In this document: positions 16,218-24,938 of the stretch, one piece after another
How the letters are laid out: every line of letters begins with the position of its first letter
Position numbering within the stretch: the stretch's first letter is position 1
Source: Herbaspirillum huttiense
GTDB taxonomy: Bacteria > Pseudomonadota > Gammaproteobacteria > Burkholderiales > Burkholderiaceae_D
Direction of reading: 5' to 3'
Assembly (NCBI RefSeq): GCF_004367745.1
Contig: NZ_CP037993.1
Coordinates: 3,162,001-3,226,000 of the forward strand
DNA: 64,000 bases
Made by a program: the position numbers and the translations under genes
The notes under the pieces: generated by a model
The model's input: the letters and a program-made list of their open reading frames with translations, nothing else
What the model was told of the DNA's origin: nothing
Database searches by the model: none

Positions 16218-16238
16218 GCCGCCACAAAATATTTTTTG

Positions 16239-16685
16239 CTATCGGCTGACCGTCTCGCGCTGCATGGGTGCCAGCAGCGCCAGCAGGCGGTTCTGGGAGC
16301 GGGAGGGGATGCCATTCTTGTCCATGGCCAATTGCAGATCTTCCACCAGGGCATTGAAGTCGGCATTGCTCAGTTTGAGACCCTGGTGCACTTCGCGCAT
16401 GGGATCCCCGGTGTAGATGCAACCACCGCCGCTGAGCTGGCAGAACTGCTCCACCAGCTTTTCCCTGACGCGCTTGACGTTGGAATTGTCGAAGGTATGG
16501 CGGATGCGGGCATCCGCCAGCATGTTGTCCATGAAATCCTGCACCACCCGCTCGATCACGGGCAAGCCGCCCAGTGCGCGAAACAGGCTGTCATCAGGCG
16601 TGGCCGGAGTCTGGGCCTGCGCCAGGCCGAGGGCACAGGCCAGGGTCAGTCCGAGCGCGGCTTGCTGCATTCTGAACTTGTTCAT
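16239..16685 (-). CDS. Exported group I truncated haemoglobin
   Basis: A 148-residue protein with a signal peptide (1-24, LAQAQ) followed by a bacterial globin of the group I type: LFRALGGLPVIERVVQDFMDNMLADARI, YTGDPMREVHQGLKLSNADFNALVEDL, with the proximal His in VHQGL. Such proteins bind O2 or NO. An exported form is less usual. It is last in a cupredoxin, GGDEF/EAL, DUF3034 operon, 16 bases after the DUF3034 gene. Confidence 0.88.
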   Translation of the reverse strand: MNKFRMQQAALGLTLACALGLAQAQTPATPDDSLFRALGGLPVIERVVQDFMDNMLADARIRHTFDNSNVKRVREKLVEQFCQLSGGGCIYTGDPMREVHQGLKLSNADFNALVEDLQLAMDKNGIPSRSQNRLLALLAPMQRETVSR

Positions 16686-16701
16686 CGCGGCTCCAGTGCG
16701 C

Positions 16702-17727
16702 TCAGAAACCGGCCTGCAGCGACAGATAGACGCCGCGTTGCCGCTTGGGGTTGTAGACGGTGATGTCGCCCAGCGCCACGTAGGCCAGGGTCATCGACAG
16801 GTTCTTGCTGGGGAACCAGGCCAGGAAGGCATCGTAATAATCCTTCTCATGGTCGGCCGCCAGGTTGCGCGGCTTCATGCGGTATTCCACACCCAGCGCC
16901 AGCTTGCGGTTGATCATGTAGGCCGCCGAGAACTCGCCCATGGCCTGGTAGCGGTCGTTGAGGTCGCCGCCGAAACCGAGCAGTCCCATCTGGTTGGCCT
17001 TGGTCAGCCGCAGCGTACCGTTGAGCAGCAGGCTCTGCTCCAGCAGCAGCTTGGTGGCCGAGAGGTAATAGTCGATGCCGGCATCACTGGCCGCGCCAAG
17101 CTGCTTGACGCTGGTGACCGTGCCCAGTCCGCCGATGCCGTTGTTGTGCTTGAACATGGCACCGACGGCGATCTGCGGCAGCCAGCGGTCCTGATCATAG
17201 ACGGCGTCACCGGCCAGCTTGAGCTTGATGCCGACGATATCCTGCGTGATCTTGAGATCGGCCAACGGGGCCAGGCTGCCGTAGAACTCCTGCTTGGCCA
17301 GCGACAGTTCCAACCGGTCCAGTATCCCCACGGCCACGCCGTAGGATTTGAGCGTGTAGTCCTGGGTCGACAGATAGGTGTAATGGGCGTTGGCACCATA
17401 GCTGTCGCGCGTGCCATAGCCGGTGATGAGCGCCCAGGGCGTCAGACCACCGCCGCCGGCCCCCTCGACCTGGATCACGCCGCCGGTGGCGGTGAGCTTG
17501 CCGAGATCGGGCATCCAGCGTGTCTTGTCCTGATCGGCAGCGGGTTCGGGGGCAGTGGCTGGCGCGCCGGAACTGACGGGGCCAGGCGCGGCGCGCATGG
17601 CCTGAGCGGCTTTGCGCTGCTGGGCCTGCATCCAGGCCTCGCGGTCAGCATCGCTGAGCTGCGCCAACGCCGGCGCAGACAGTGTCGCCAGCAGCGCGAA
17701 CGCGCCACTTTTGGTGATTTTCTTCAT
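16702..17727 (-). CDS. DUF3034-family outer membrane beta-barrel-like protein
   Basis: A 341-residue exported protein with a signal peptide (about 1-23, ending APALAQ), a short Ala/Pro-rich linker and a repeating aromatic pattern (YLSTQDYTLKSYGVAVGILDRLELSLAKQEFYGSL and similar) that suggests beta-strands, ending in Phe as outer membrane proteins do. It resembles DUF3034 proteins, whose function is unknown. The ATG at 17727 follows the GGDEF/EAL stop by 57 bases. Confidence 0.75.
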   Translation of the reverse strand: MKKITKSGAFALLATLSAPALAQLSDADREAWMQAQQRKAAQAMRAAPGPVSSGAPATAPEPAADQDKTRWMPDLGKLTATGGVIQVEGAGGGGLTPWALITGYGTRDSYGANAHYTYLSTQDYTLKSYGVAVGILDRLELSLAKQEFYGSLAPLADLKITQDIVGIKLKLAGDAVYDQDRWLPQIAVGAMFKHNNGIGGLGTVTSVKQLGAASDAGIDYYLSATKLLLEQSLLLNGTLRLTKANQMGLLGFGGDLNDRYQAMGEFSAAYMINRKLALGVEYRMKPRNLAADHEKDYYDAFLAWFPSKNLSMTLAYVALGDITVYNPKRQRGVYLSLQAGF

Positions 17728-17784
17728 GCTGTCCCCTGCCCCCTCTTGGTGATTCTTTGCTGGCGCGACCCCTCGCGCCATCCT

Positions 17785-20175
17785 TCATATTGCGACGTTT
17801 TCCGACTGATCCAGCATCTCCGGCGCCCGCCATTGCTGCAGCCACTCCAGGAAGCGCTCCACCGGCATCGGCTTGCCCATGAAATACCCTTGTCCCTGGT
17901 CGCAGCCCATCTGTCGCAGCAGGAACCAGACCTCTTCGCTTTCCACCCCTTCGGCCACCACCCGCAAGCCCAGGTTGTGGCCCAGGTCCACGGTGGAGCG
18001 CACGATCTTGGCGTCATCCTGATCCTGCGCCATCTTCATGACGAAGGATTTGTCGATCTTCAGTTCATCCACCGGCAAGCGCTTGAGGTAGGCCAGCGAG
18101 GAATAGCCGGTACCGAAGTCATCGATGCTCAGGGCAAAGCCCATGGCGGCCAGCCGGTCCAGCGTGCTCTGGGCGCGCGCCGGATCATCCATGATGGCGC
18201 TCTCGGTGATTTCCAGGCAGAGCGCGGCGGGCGTGAGGCGATGGCGTTCGAGGATGGCCCCGACGGCGGTCGGCAATTCCTGATCCAGCAGATCGCGCGT
18301 GGAGAGGTTGACCGAGAACTTCAGGCGCAGCCCCTGCGCCTGCAACCGGGCCGACAGCTCCGCCACCTTTTCCATCATCCAGATGGTCAGCATGCGGATG
18401 AAACCGGTGGTCTCGGCAAACGGAATGAAGTTATCCGGACCGATGAAGCCCTTCTCCGGATGCACCCAGCGCACCAGCGCTTCGCCGCCGACCACGGCAC
18501 CCGTGGCCAGGTCCAGCTTGGGTTGGAGATAGAGCATGAATTCGTCGCGTTCCAGCGCACGGCGCAGTTCGGACAGCAGCGACAGGCTTTCCTGGCTGCT
18601 CTGGTCGATGGCCGGATCGTAGATCGTCACGCCATTGCCCTTGCGCTTGGCGGTATACATCGCGACCTCGGCCCGGCTGAGCAGCACTTCGCTGCTGTCA
18701 CCGTGGGCCGGATAGCCGGCCACGCCGATGCCGGCCCCCAGGTCCACGGTCTGTTCCTGCAGGGACAAGGGCTGTTCCAGCGCACGCAGAATGTGTGCCG
18801 CCTGATCCAGTGCGCCATCGAGATCGACGCCCGGCAGCAGGATGGCAAATTCATCTCCGCCCAGGCGCGCCACCTTGGCCCCCGGATACAGCAGCTGCGC
18901 GGCCAGGCGTGCCGCTACCTGGCGCAGCAGGTCGTCCCCGAAGCTGTGGCCGAGCACATCGTTGACCTGCTGGAAGCGGTCCAGGTCCATCATGAGGATG
19001 TGGCAACTGCCTCCCGGCAGCGTTTGTGCCTGGCCGATCGCTTCGCGCAGCAGGTCGCCGAATTGCACCCGGTTGGGCAGGCCGGTCAATTGGTCCTGAT
19101 ACGCCAGCCGGCTGATCTTGAGCTCACGGCTGGCGATTTCCGAGCGCATGGTTTCGAAGGCCGCACCCAGACGGCCGATTTCATCCTGCCGGCGAATGTA
19201 GAGCCCTTCGCTGTAATCGCCCTCCCCCAGCCGCTTGGCCACGGTGGCCAGGTCACGCAGGGGACTGGTGATGCGGCGCGCCATCACGGCGCTGGCGACC
19301 GCCGCACCGAGCACGCCCAGCACGGTGATGCTGAGCAAGATCAGTTGCAGGCGCTGGTATGGGGCCACCGCCTCGCTTACCGAGCGCTGCAATACGGCCA
19401 CCGCTTCCTGGCCATTGCTGGCGCGCGCCAGCGGCAGCACGCGGGCACGATACTGGTTGCCATCGATCTGCAGGTCAGTGGCCCCCGCCTGGCCCATCTG
19501 CGGGCTGCTGGCCTCCTTGGCCATCATTTGCGCTTCTGCCTTGGGCAGGGTCGATACATCGGCCGTCCAGCCCGCGCTGCCACGCTGTCGCACCAGAACG
19601 GAGACCTGCAGTTGCGACAGCGCACGCATGTCGTTGACCAGGTCGCGGTCCACGGGGAAGCCCATCACCACCCACGCGATGGTGACCGGAGCCTTGATCG
19701 GCACCGCCACGATCTGGAACAGGTTGTCGCCGACCACGGCACTCTCGGCCGCACCATTGCCGTTGCCGGCCTTGCGGACCAGTTCCAGGCTGCTGCGCTG
19801 CAGGTCGGTATCGGGATATTCGAGGGTGGACGCGTGGATGAGGCCATCGGTGCCGACCAGCATGCCCATGGTGGCACCGATGCGCGCCCCGTGGTTGGCC
19901 AGTACCGAGGCGATGGTGTCGCGGTCATCGGTGCCGATGGCCTGCCGGAAGCCGAAATCGGAGGCCAGCAGACGTGCGCCCTGGGTCAGCTTCTGGGCAT
20001 TCTGGTCCAGCAGGCGCGTGAAGACGCGCTCGCCAATGATCAGCTCCTCGCTGATGGCGCTGCGCGCATTGCGATCAATGGCGGTTCGGATCGCCACGAA
20101 GCCGGCCAGTTGCACCACCACGATGAGGATGATGAACAGCGCGACGATCTTGCTTTCCAGACGGTAAAGACGCAC
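17785..20175 (-). CDS. Membrane-bound GGDEF/EAL protein with periplasmic sensor
   Basis: A 796-residue inner membrane protein: helix at 10-30, periplasmic double-Cache-like sensor to about 275, second helix, HAMP (RITSPLRDLATVAKRLGEGDYSEG), GGDEF domain with intact GGDEF at 439-443 and EAL domain with EAL at 565-567. Both sites look catalytically competent, so either cyclic-di-GMP synthesis or hydrolysis is possible. No RxxD inhibition site precedes GGDEF. It follows the cupredoxin gene by 45 bases and is probably tuned by the same redox or copper cue. Confidence 0.9.
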   Translation of the reverse strand: MRLYRLESKIVALFIILIVVVQLAGFVAIRTAIDRNARSAISEELIIGERVFTRLLDQNAQKLTQGARLLASDFGFRQAIGTDDRDTIASVLANHGARIGATMGMLVGTDGLIHASTLEYPDTDLQRSSLELVRKAGNGNGAAESAVVGDNLFQIVAVPIKAPVTIAWVVMGFPVDRDLVNDMRALSQLQVSVLVRQRGSAGWTADVSTLPKAEAQMMAKEASSPQMGQAGATDLQIDGNQYRARVLPLARASNGQEAVAVLQRSVSEAVAPYQRLQLILLSITVLGVLGAAVASAVMARRITSPLRDLATVAKRLGEGDYSEGLYIRRQDEIGRLGAAFETMRSEIASRELKISRLAYQDQLTGLPNRVQFGDLLREAIGQAQTLPGGSCHILMMDLDRFQQVNDVLGHSFGDDLLRQVAARLAAQLLYPGAKVARLGGDEFAILLPGVDLDGALDQAAHILRALEQPLSLQEQTVDLGAGIGVAGYPAHGDSSEVLLSRAEVAMYTAKRKGNGVTIYDPAIDQSSQESLSLLSELRRALERDEFMLYLQPKLDLATGAVVGGEALVRWVHPEKGFIGPDNFIPFAETTGFIRMLTIWMMEKVAELSARLQAQGLRLKFSVNLSTRDLLDQELPTAVGAILERHRLTPAALCLEITESAIMDDPARAQSTLDRLAAMGFALSIDDFGTGYSSLAYLKRLPVDELKIDKSFVMKMAQDQDDAKIVRSTVDLGHNLGLRVVAEGVESEEVWFLLRQMGCDQGQGYFMGKPMPVERFLEWLQQWRAPEMLDQSENVAI

Positions 20176-20220
20176 CCCGGCCCCGATTCCTGTTGTTCAG
20201 ATTGGCATGATGCCGCCGCT

Positions 20221-20847
20221 TCAGAGCGGCACCGCCTTGACGTTGAGTTTGATGACGGCCCGGCCGTCTCCCTGTACTTCCAGTGGCTGCTCTACGGCGG
20301 CCTGGTTCGGTCCCATGGTGAAATACCAGGCCTTGAGCGTGTAGCGGCCATTGGCGATGCCCTCCAGCTTCACCACGCCGTTACGTTCGCTCACGCCGAA
20401 ATGCGGAGTGTTGACCACCTGCACGTAGGCCACCATTTCATCGTGGATGTTGCAACCCAATACCACGGTACCGGCCTTGTCGAACACTACCGGACTGCCC
20501 GGCACGCCCGAATACAGCTTCAGTTCGAAGGTCTTGGCCGGGGAAAACGAATAGACATGGTGCCGGACGTTGTCATGGTTGGGGAACAGGATCGCTGTCC
20601 CGGTCTGCACCACCGTCACCAAAGGAATGAAGGTCTTGTTCTTCTGCTCGATCTCGACCTGGCGCGCCGCCTTGATGGCTCCTCCGCCACCCGCCGGTTC
20701 GGCATAGACCACGGCATTGGGCACGGGCTGGCCGGCGCTGTCGAGCACCTGCACAGAGACGGCGGCCTGAGCGCTCAGGGCCCACGTTCCTGCCCACAAC
20801 AGGAAGAGAGCCAGGAGGGGGGCGCGGCGCATGTTCTTTTTCTGCAT
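20221..20847 (-). CDS. Exported cupredoxin-like (methylamine utilisation-type) protein
   Basis: A 208-residue periplasmic protein with a signal peptide (about 1-28) and an immunoglobulin-like region followed by a cupredoxin domain. His97, Cys132, His135 and Met138 form the type 1 copper ligand pattern (NHDNVRHHVY and CNIHDEM). It is the first gene of the operon with the GGDEF/EAL, DUF3034 and truncated haemoglobin genes. Electron transfer or copper binding is likely; the partner is unknown. The start is placed at 20847, MQKKNMRR. Confidence 0.82.
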   Translation of the reverse strand: MQKKNMRRAPLLALFLLWAGTWALSAQAAVSVQVLDSAGQPVPNAVVYAEPAGGGGAIKAARQVEIEQKNKTFIPLVTVVQTGTAILFPNHDNVRHHVYSFSPAKTFELKLYSGVPGSPVVFDKAGTVVLGCNIHDEMVAYVQVVNTPHFGVSERNGVVKLEGIANGRYTLKAWYFTMGPNQAAVEQPLEVQGDGRAVIKLNVKAVPL

Positions 20848-21117
20848 ATCGCTGTCATTGAAAAATAAGGGCAATGAAGATGACCGGCGGCGACCGTGGC
20901 AACAGCGCATCCTGCCATCCATCCCCGCACTATACGGAAACCCTGAGAGATGGATATCGGGGAGTTTCTGACTTGCTGCCGTGCAATATTTCAGGATCAG
21001 CGGCCTTCCCTCCCTCGGTGGCCGCCTCGATTCGCCGTTTTAATCTTCACTCTGACAATTATGCCCGTGAATTTCAATACTGGATGCCCCTCAGCAACCA
21101 GATCATTTGATGTCGCT

Positions 21118-21735
21118 CTACTGACTGCGCGGAGCGGTCAGATAGCCGATCACGGCAGGCAGGATCTCGGTACGCACACTGGCCGGCGAGACACCGCCAT
21201 AACCGGTCAGCACCACCGCCTTGATGAGCGCCTTCAGCATGCGCTGGACCACGAAGGTCGCCACATCCAGATCGGGGGGCGTGATGGTGGCGCGGTGCTT
21301 TTCCAGCACCCGGCGGATGGAATCGAAGAAGCCCTGGCGGATTTCCTGCGAGACCGGCAGGTTGAAGGCCGGAAATTCCTCTTCGAGAATGCGATTGAGT
21401 TCCGGCTCCAGCAGGTGTGCCGCCACCAGTGCGTTGATCAATTTCTCGAAATCGCCCGAGAGCGTCCCGGAGGCATCGATGTGCGCCACCACGTCTTCGA
21501 ACAGCGCGAGCATGCGCGTGCTGTGCCGCTCGCGCAGCGCGAAGATCAGCGCATCCTTGTTGGGGAAATACTGGTACAGCGAACCGACGCTGATGCCGGC
21601 CGATTCGGCCACGAGATTGGTATTGGTCTTGGCATAGCCACGCTCGACGAGCACGCGCGACATGGCATCAAGGATGGTATCGACCATCGCCCGGGAACGT
21701 GCCTGGCGTGGTTCTTTTCTGGGTTGCAGTTTCAT
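21118..21735 (-). CDS. TetR-family repressor of the adjacent efflux operon
   Basis: A 205-residue repressor. The N-terminal helix-turn-helix is clear (LVAESAGISVGSLYQYFPNKDALIFAL, about 42-68), followed by the ligand-binding helices. It is divergent from the NodT-EmrA-EmrB genes, with a TTCGTAT-N11-ATACGAA operator between. Inducers of such systems are usually hydrophobic drugs or plant compounds. Confidence 0.9.
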   Translation of the reverse strand: MKLQPRKEPRQARSRAMVDTILDAMSRVLVERGYAKTNTNLVAESAGISVGSLYQYFPNKDALIFALRERHSTRMLALFEDVVAHIDASGTLSGDFEKLINALVAAHLLEPELNRILEEEFPAFNLPVSQEIRQGFFDSIRRVLEKHRATITPPDLDVATFVVQRMLKALIKAVVLTGYGGVSPASVRTEILPAVIGYLTAPRSQ

Positions 21736-21794
21736 TGGCAGCTTTGGTGAGGAATTCGCCCGCCCCCGACGCGAATTCGCAACGTGAGTGATTA

Positions 21795-21819
21795 TTCGTA
21801 TATCGAAGTATAATACGAA
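21795..21819. promoter_or_regulatory. Candidate TetR operator with embedded -10
   Basis: Exact inverted repeat TTCGTAT (21795-21801) and ATACGAA (21813-21819) separated by 11 bases. A TATAAT at 21809-21814 overlaps the right arm and could be the plus-strand -10 of the efflux operon. No convincing -35 is visible, so the promoter part is tentative. Confidence 0.65.
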
Positions 21820-21997
21820 AAATGAGTTTTTACTCGCCCGATCCCGTCATGGTACTCGTAAATCCAGGCAAGCGCTGCCTGCCCCATCGGCCCGGTCCTG
21901 CGAGTCTTCGCGACTGAAGGCCGTCTGGACGTCGCGGCGCGTATCGCAAAACTCGAAAAACAACTCGTATCGCCAAACATTCTTCGTGGAGAATTCT

Positions 21998-23500
21998 ATG
22001 CAACGCATCATCTCGCCTGCCACCCGGCCGCGGGCGAAGGCAGCCTACGCCGTGCTGGCGGCGCTGATCGGGGCCATCGGCCTGGCGGGCTGTGCCAGCT
22101 TCGAGGGCATCGGCAGCGACAAGCAGCTGGCCCAGGCGCGCGACTTCAGTACCACACGCAGCCTCTCCGATCCCAATCCCGGCGCCCCCAACGGGCAATG
22201 GCCGGGCAGCGACTGGGTTCGCCAGTTCGGTGACGCCCAGCTCACCGCATTGATCGAGGACGCTCTCGCCGCCAATCCCGGCCTGCAACAGGCGCGCGCC
22301 CGCATCGGTGCAGCGGCCGCACTGGCTGAGTCGCGCGGTGCACCGCTGCTGCCGACCGTGAACGCCGAAGCCTCGGTCATCCGCAATCAGTTTTCCAGTA
22401 CCTCGATCTACCCGCCGCCTTACGGTGGCAACTGGTACAACGAAAAAAAGGCTGGCCTGAACGTCGGCTATGAGCTTGACCTCTGGAACAAGAACCAGTC
22501 TGCCCTGGAGCAAGCCATCTCCAGCGAGAAGGCGGCCCAGGCCAGCGAGCAGGAAGCGCGCCTGGCACTCACGGCCACGATCGTCTCGGTCTACAGCCAG
22601 CTGGCGGCGCAATATGCGGTACAGGACATCCTGCAGCGTACCGTGCAGCAGCGCAGCAATCTGGAGACCATCACGGCCGACCGCGTCAAGACCGGTCTGG
22701 ACAGCCAGATCGAACGCAACCAGTCGCGCACCAGCAGTGCCGATGCCCGCGCCCAGCTGGAACAGAATGCCGGCCAGATCGTGCTGCTGCGCCAGCAGCT
22801 GGGCGCGCTCAGCGGCAAGGGACCGGACCGCGGCCTGCAACTGGCCCCGCCCGCCATGCAGAACCTGGCCACGCCGGGCCTGCCGGCCGACCTGCCGCTG
22901 AACCTGCTGGGCCGCCGTCCTGACATCGTGGCCGCGCGCTGGCAGGTGGAAGCCGCCAGCCGTGGTGTCGATGTCGCCAAGGCGCGTTTCTATCCGGACA
23001 TCAACCTGAGCGCCATGATCGGTTTCGACAGTCTGGTCGATGCCAATCCCTTCACGGCCGCCAGCAAGAGCATCGCCTTCGGTCCGGCCATCACGCTGCC
23101 GATCTTCGAAGGCGGCGCACTGCGGGCCGGGCTCAAGGGCGAATACGCCAACTATGAGCTGGCCGTCGCCACTTACAACAAGACCTTGAACGATGCCTAT
23201 GCCGATGTGGCGCGCCAGATTGCGGCAATCCACTCCATCGAGCGCCAGCTGCCGATCCGCCGTGAAGCGCTGCAAGCCGCCGAGCGTGCCTACGACCTGG
23301 CGCGCGAACGCTATCGCCTGGGCCTGGTGTCGCAACTGACACTGCTGTCCTCGGAAACCGGCGTGCTGGCCCAGCGCCAGTCGCTGGTGGCGCTGGAAGC
23401 CCAGCGCCGTGAACAGCAGGTGGCGCTCTACAAGGCCCTGGGCGGCGGTTTCGACGCTCAGCAGGCCGGACTGGCGCAGGCCCCGGCGCAGTCGCGCTGA
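21998..23500 (+). CDS. NodT-family outer membrane efflux lipoprotein
   Basis: A 500-residue TolC-like channel with a lipoprotein signal (LAGC, Cys32). Duplicated outer membrane factor regions carry the family blocks ADLPLNLLGRRPDIVAARWQVEAAS and the repeated alpha-helical hairpins. First gene of an operon with the adaptor and the DHA2 pump, and divergent from a TetR repressor. GTGGAG lies about nine bases before the ATG. The frame is open 210 bases further upstream but the operator lies there. Confidence 0.93.
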   Translation: MQRIISPATRPRAKAAYAVLAALIGAIGLAGCASFEGIGSDKQLAQARDFSTTRSLSDPNPGAPNGQWPGSDWVRQFGDAQLTALIEDALAANPGLQQARARIGAAAALAESRGAPLLPTVNAEASVIRNQFSSTSIYPPPYGGNWYNEKKAGLNVGYELDLWNKNQSALEQAISSEKAAQASEQEARLALTATIVSVYSQLAAQYAVQDILQRTVQQRSNLETITADRVKTGLDSQIERNQSRTSSADARAQLEQNAGQIVLLRQQLGALSGKGPDRGLQLAPPAMQNLATPGLPADLPLNLLGRRPDIVAARWQVEAASRGVDVAKARFYPDINLSAMIGFDSLVDANPFTAASKSIAFGPAITLPIFEGGALRAGLKGEYANYELAVATYNKTLNDAYADVARQIAAIHSIERQLPIRREALQAAERAYDLARERYRLGLVSQLTLLSSETGVLAQRQSLVALEAQRREQQVALYKALGGGFDAQQAGLAQAPAQSR

Positions 23501-23643
23501 AGCGCCGTCTCAAGACTGCACGAACGATTGAACTGAACCCAGCCCGCCACCGGCTTCTCCACCCTGCCGCCGGTGACCGGGACGGCCCCGCTGCTGCGGC
23601 GGGGCTGATCGACCGACTACAAAAAGATAGAACGGAGTCCTCC

Positions 23644-24888
23644 ATGAGTGACAGCACCACCCAACAAAACCCGCAAGCCAACAGCAATGGCAATGGCAAT
23701 GGCAACGGAAATGGCAACGGCAAGCGCAAGCGCCAGCTGATCCTGCTCACGCTGGTCCTGCTGGTGATCGCCATCGCCTGTTTCCTGTACTGGTTCCTGC
23801 ATGCCCGCTTCTTTGAAGAAACCGATGACGCCTACGTCGGCGGCAACGTCGTGCAGATCTCCGCTCAGGTTGGCGGCACCGTGGTGGCCGTCAAGGCCGA
23901 CGACACGCAAGTGGTCAAGGCCGGCCAGCCGCTGGTGGCGCTCGATGCGGCTGACACCAAGCTGGCACTCGAGCAGGCCCAGGCCGCCCTGGCCCAGGCC
24001 GTGCGCCAAACGCGCCAGCTGTTCCTGAACAACGACACGCTCGCCGCCAATGTGGCCGCAGCCGACAGCAACCTGGCCCGTGCCAGGGAAGACCTGCAGC
24101 GCCGCCAGGCTGGCCTGTCCTCCGGAGCGGTATCTCAGGAAGACGTCTCGCACGCACGCGACGCCGTCAAGAGCGCCGTCGCCGCACTCGACCAGGCCCG
24201 CGCTGCTGCAGCCGCCAACCGCGCCCTGACCGACCACACCAGCGTGACCGAGCACCCCAACGTACTGCAGGCGGCCACCGCCGTGCGCAATGCCTACCTG
24301 AACTATGCCCGCGTGAACATCGTGGCACCGGTCTCCGGTTTCGTCTCCAAGCGTTCGGTGCAGGTCGGCCAGCGCATCGCGGCCGGCAATCCGCTCATGG
24401 CCATCGTGCCGCTGGAACAGATCTGGATCGACGCCAACTTCAAGGAAAGCCAGTTGCAGCACATCCGCCTGGGGCAGCCGGTGGAAGTGATCGCTGACGT
24501 CTACGGTTCCAGCGTGAAGTACAAGGGCACCGTGATCGGCTTCTCGGCCGGGACCGGTGGCGCCTTCTCGCTGCTGCCGGCACAGAACGCCACCGGCAAC
24601 TGGATCAAGGTGGTGCAGCGCGTACCGGTGCGCATTGCGCTCGATCCGGAACAGGTGCGCGCACATCCGCTGCGCATCGGCCTGTCCACCACCGCCACCG
24701 TGGACATCCATGGCGATGGCCGTGCGCTGGAAGCGGTGCCGACCAATTACCAGACCAATGTCTATGACGACCTCGGCAAGCAGGCCGATGCCATCGTCGA
24801 GCGCATCATCAGCGACAACGCCAGCGGCCTGCCGCAGGCGCGCAAGAGCAAGGCGGCCGCCGCACCGGTGGCGGTGCCGCACACCTGA
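23644..24888 (+). CDS. EmrA-like membrane fusion (HlyD) protein
   Basis: A 414-residue periplasmic adaptor. A Gln/Asn/Gly-rich cytoplasmic tail (1-26) with six Asn-Gly repeats is followed by a basic KRKR, one membrane helix at 31-51, and the conserved TDDAYVGGN at 60-68. The remainder has the lipoyl and alpha-hairpin parts of HlyD proteins. It bridges the EmrB-type pump and the NodT channel. AACGGAG lies about seven bases before the ATG. Confidence 0.92.
   Translation: MSDSTTQQNPQANSNGNGNGNGNGNGKRKRQLILLTLVLLVIAIACFLYWFLHARFFEETDDAYVGGNVVQISAQVGGTVVAVKADDTQVVKAGQPLVALDAADTKLALEQAQAALAQAVRQTRQLFLNNDTLAANVAAADSNLARAREDLQRRQAGLSSGAVSQEDVSHARDAVKSAVAALDQARAAAAANRALTDHTSVTEHPNVLQAATAVRNAYLNYARVNIVAPVSGFVSKRSVQVGQRIAAGNPLMAIVPLEQIWIDANFKESQLQHIRLGQPVEVIADVYGSSVKYKGTVIGFSAGTGGAFSLLPAQNATGNWIKVVQRVPVRIALDPEQVRAHPLRIGLSTTATVDIHGDGRALEAVPTNYQTNVYDDLGKQADAIVERIISDNASGLPQARKSKAAAAPVAVPHT
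23686..23721 (+). repeat. Six-copy hexamer repeat (Asn-Gly) in the adaptor tail
   Basis: Six consecutive AA(T/C)GG(C/A) hexamers, three of them exact AATGGC, encode six Asn-Gly pairs. Because the unit is six bases, slippage would change tail length without changing frame. Confidence 0.85.
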
Positions 24889-24938
24889 TGGGGTGCGGCT
24901 GTCCCTACCCGACCTTCACCGGACATTGATCAAGCCTT

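Noticed and set aside
16417-20868. Very long plus-strand open frame (over 1480 codons) across the haemoglobin, DUF3034, GGDEF/EAL and cupredoxin genes
   Set aside because: Antisense to four genes with intact motifs; the encoded protein is low-complexity His/Gln/Arg. It reflects codon composition, not a gene.
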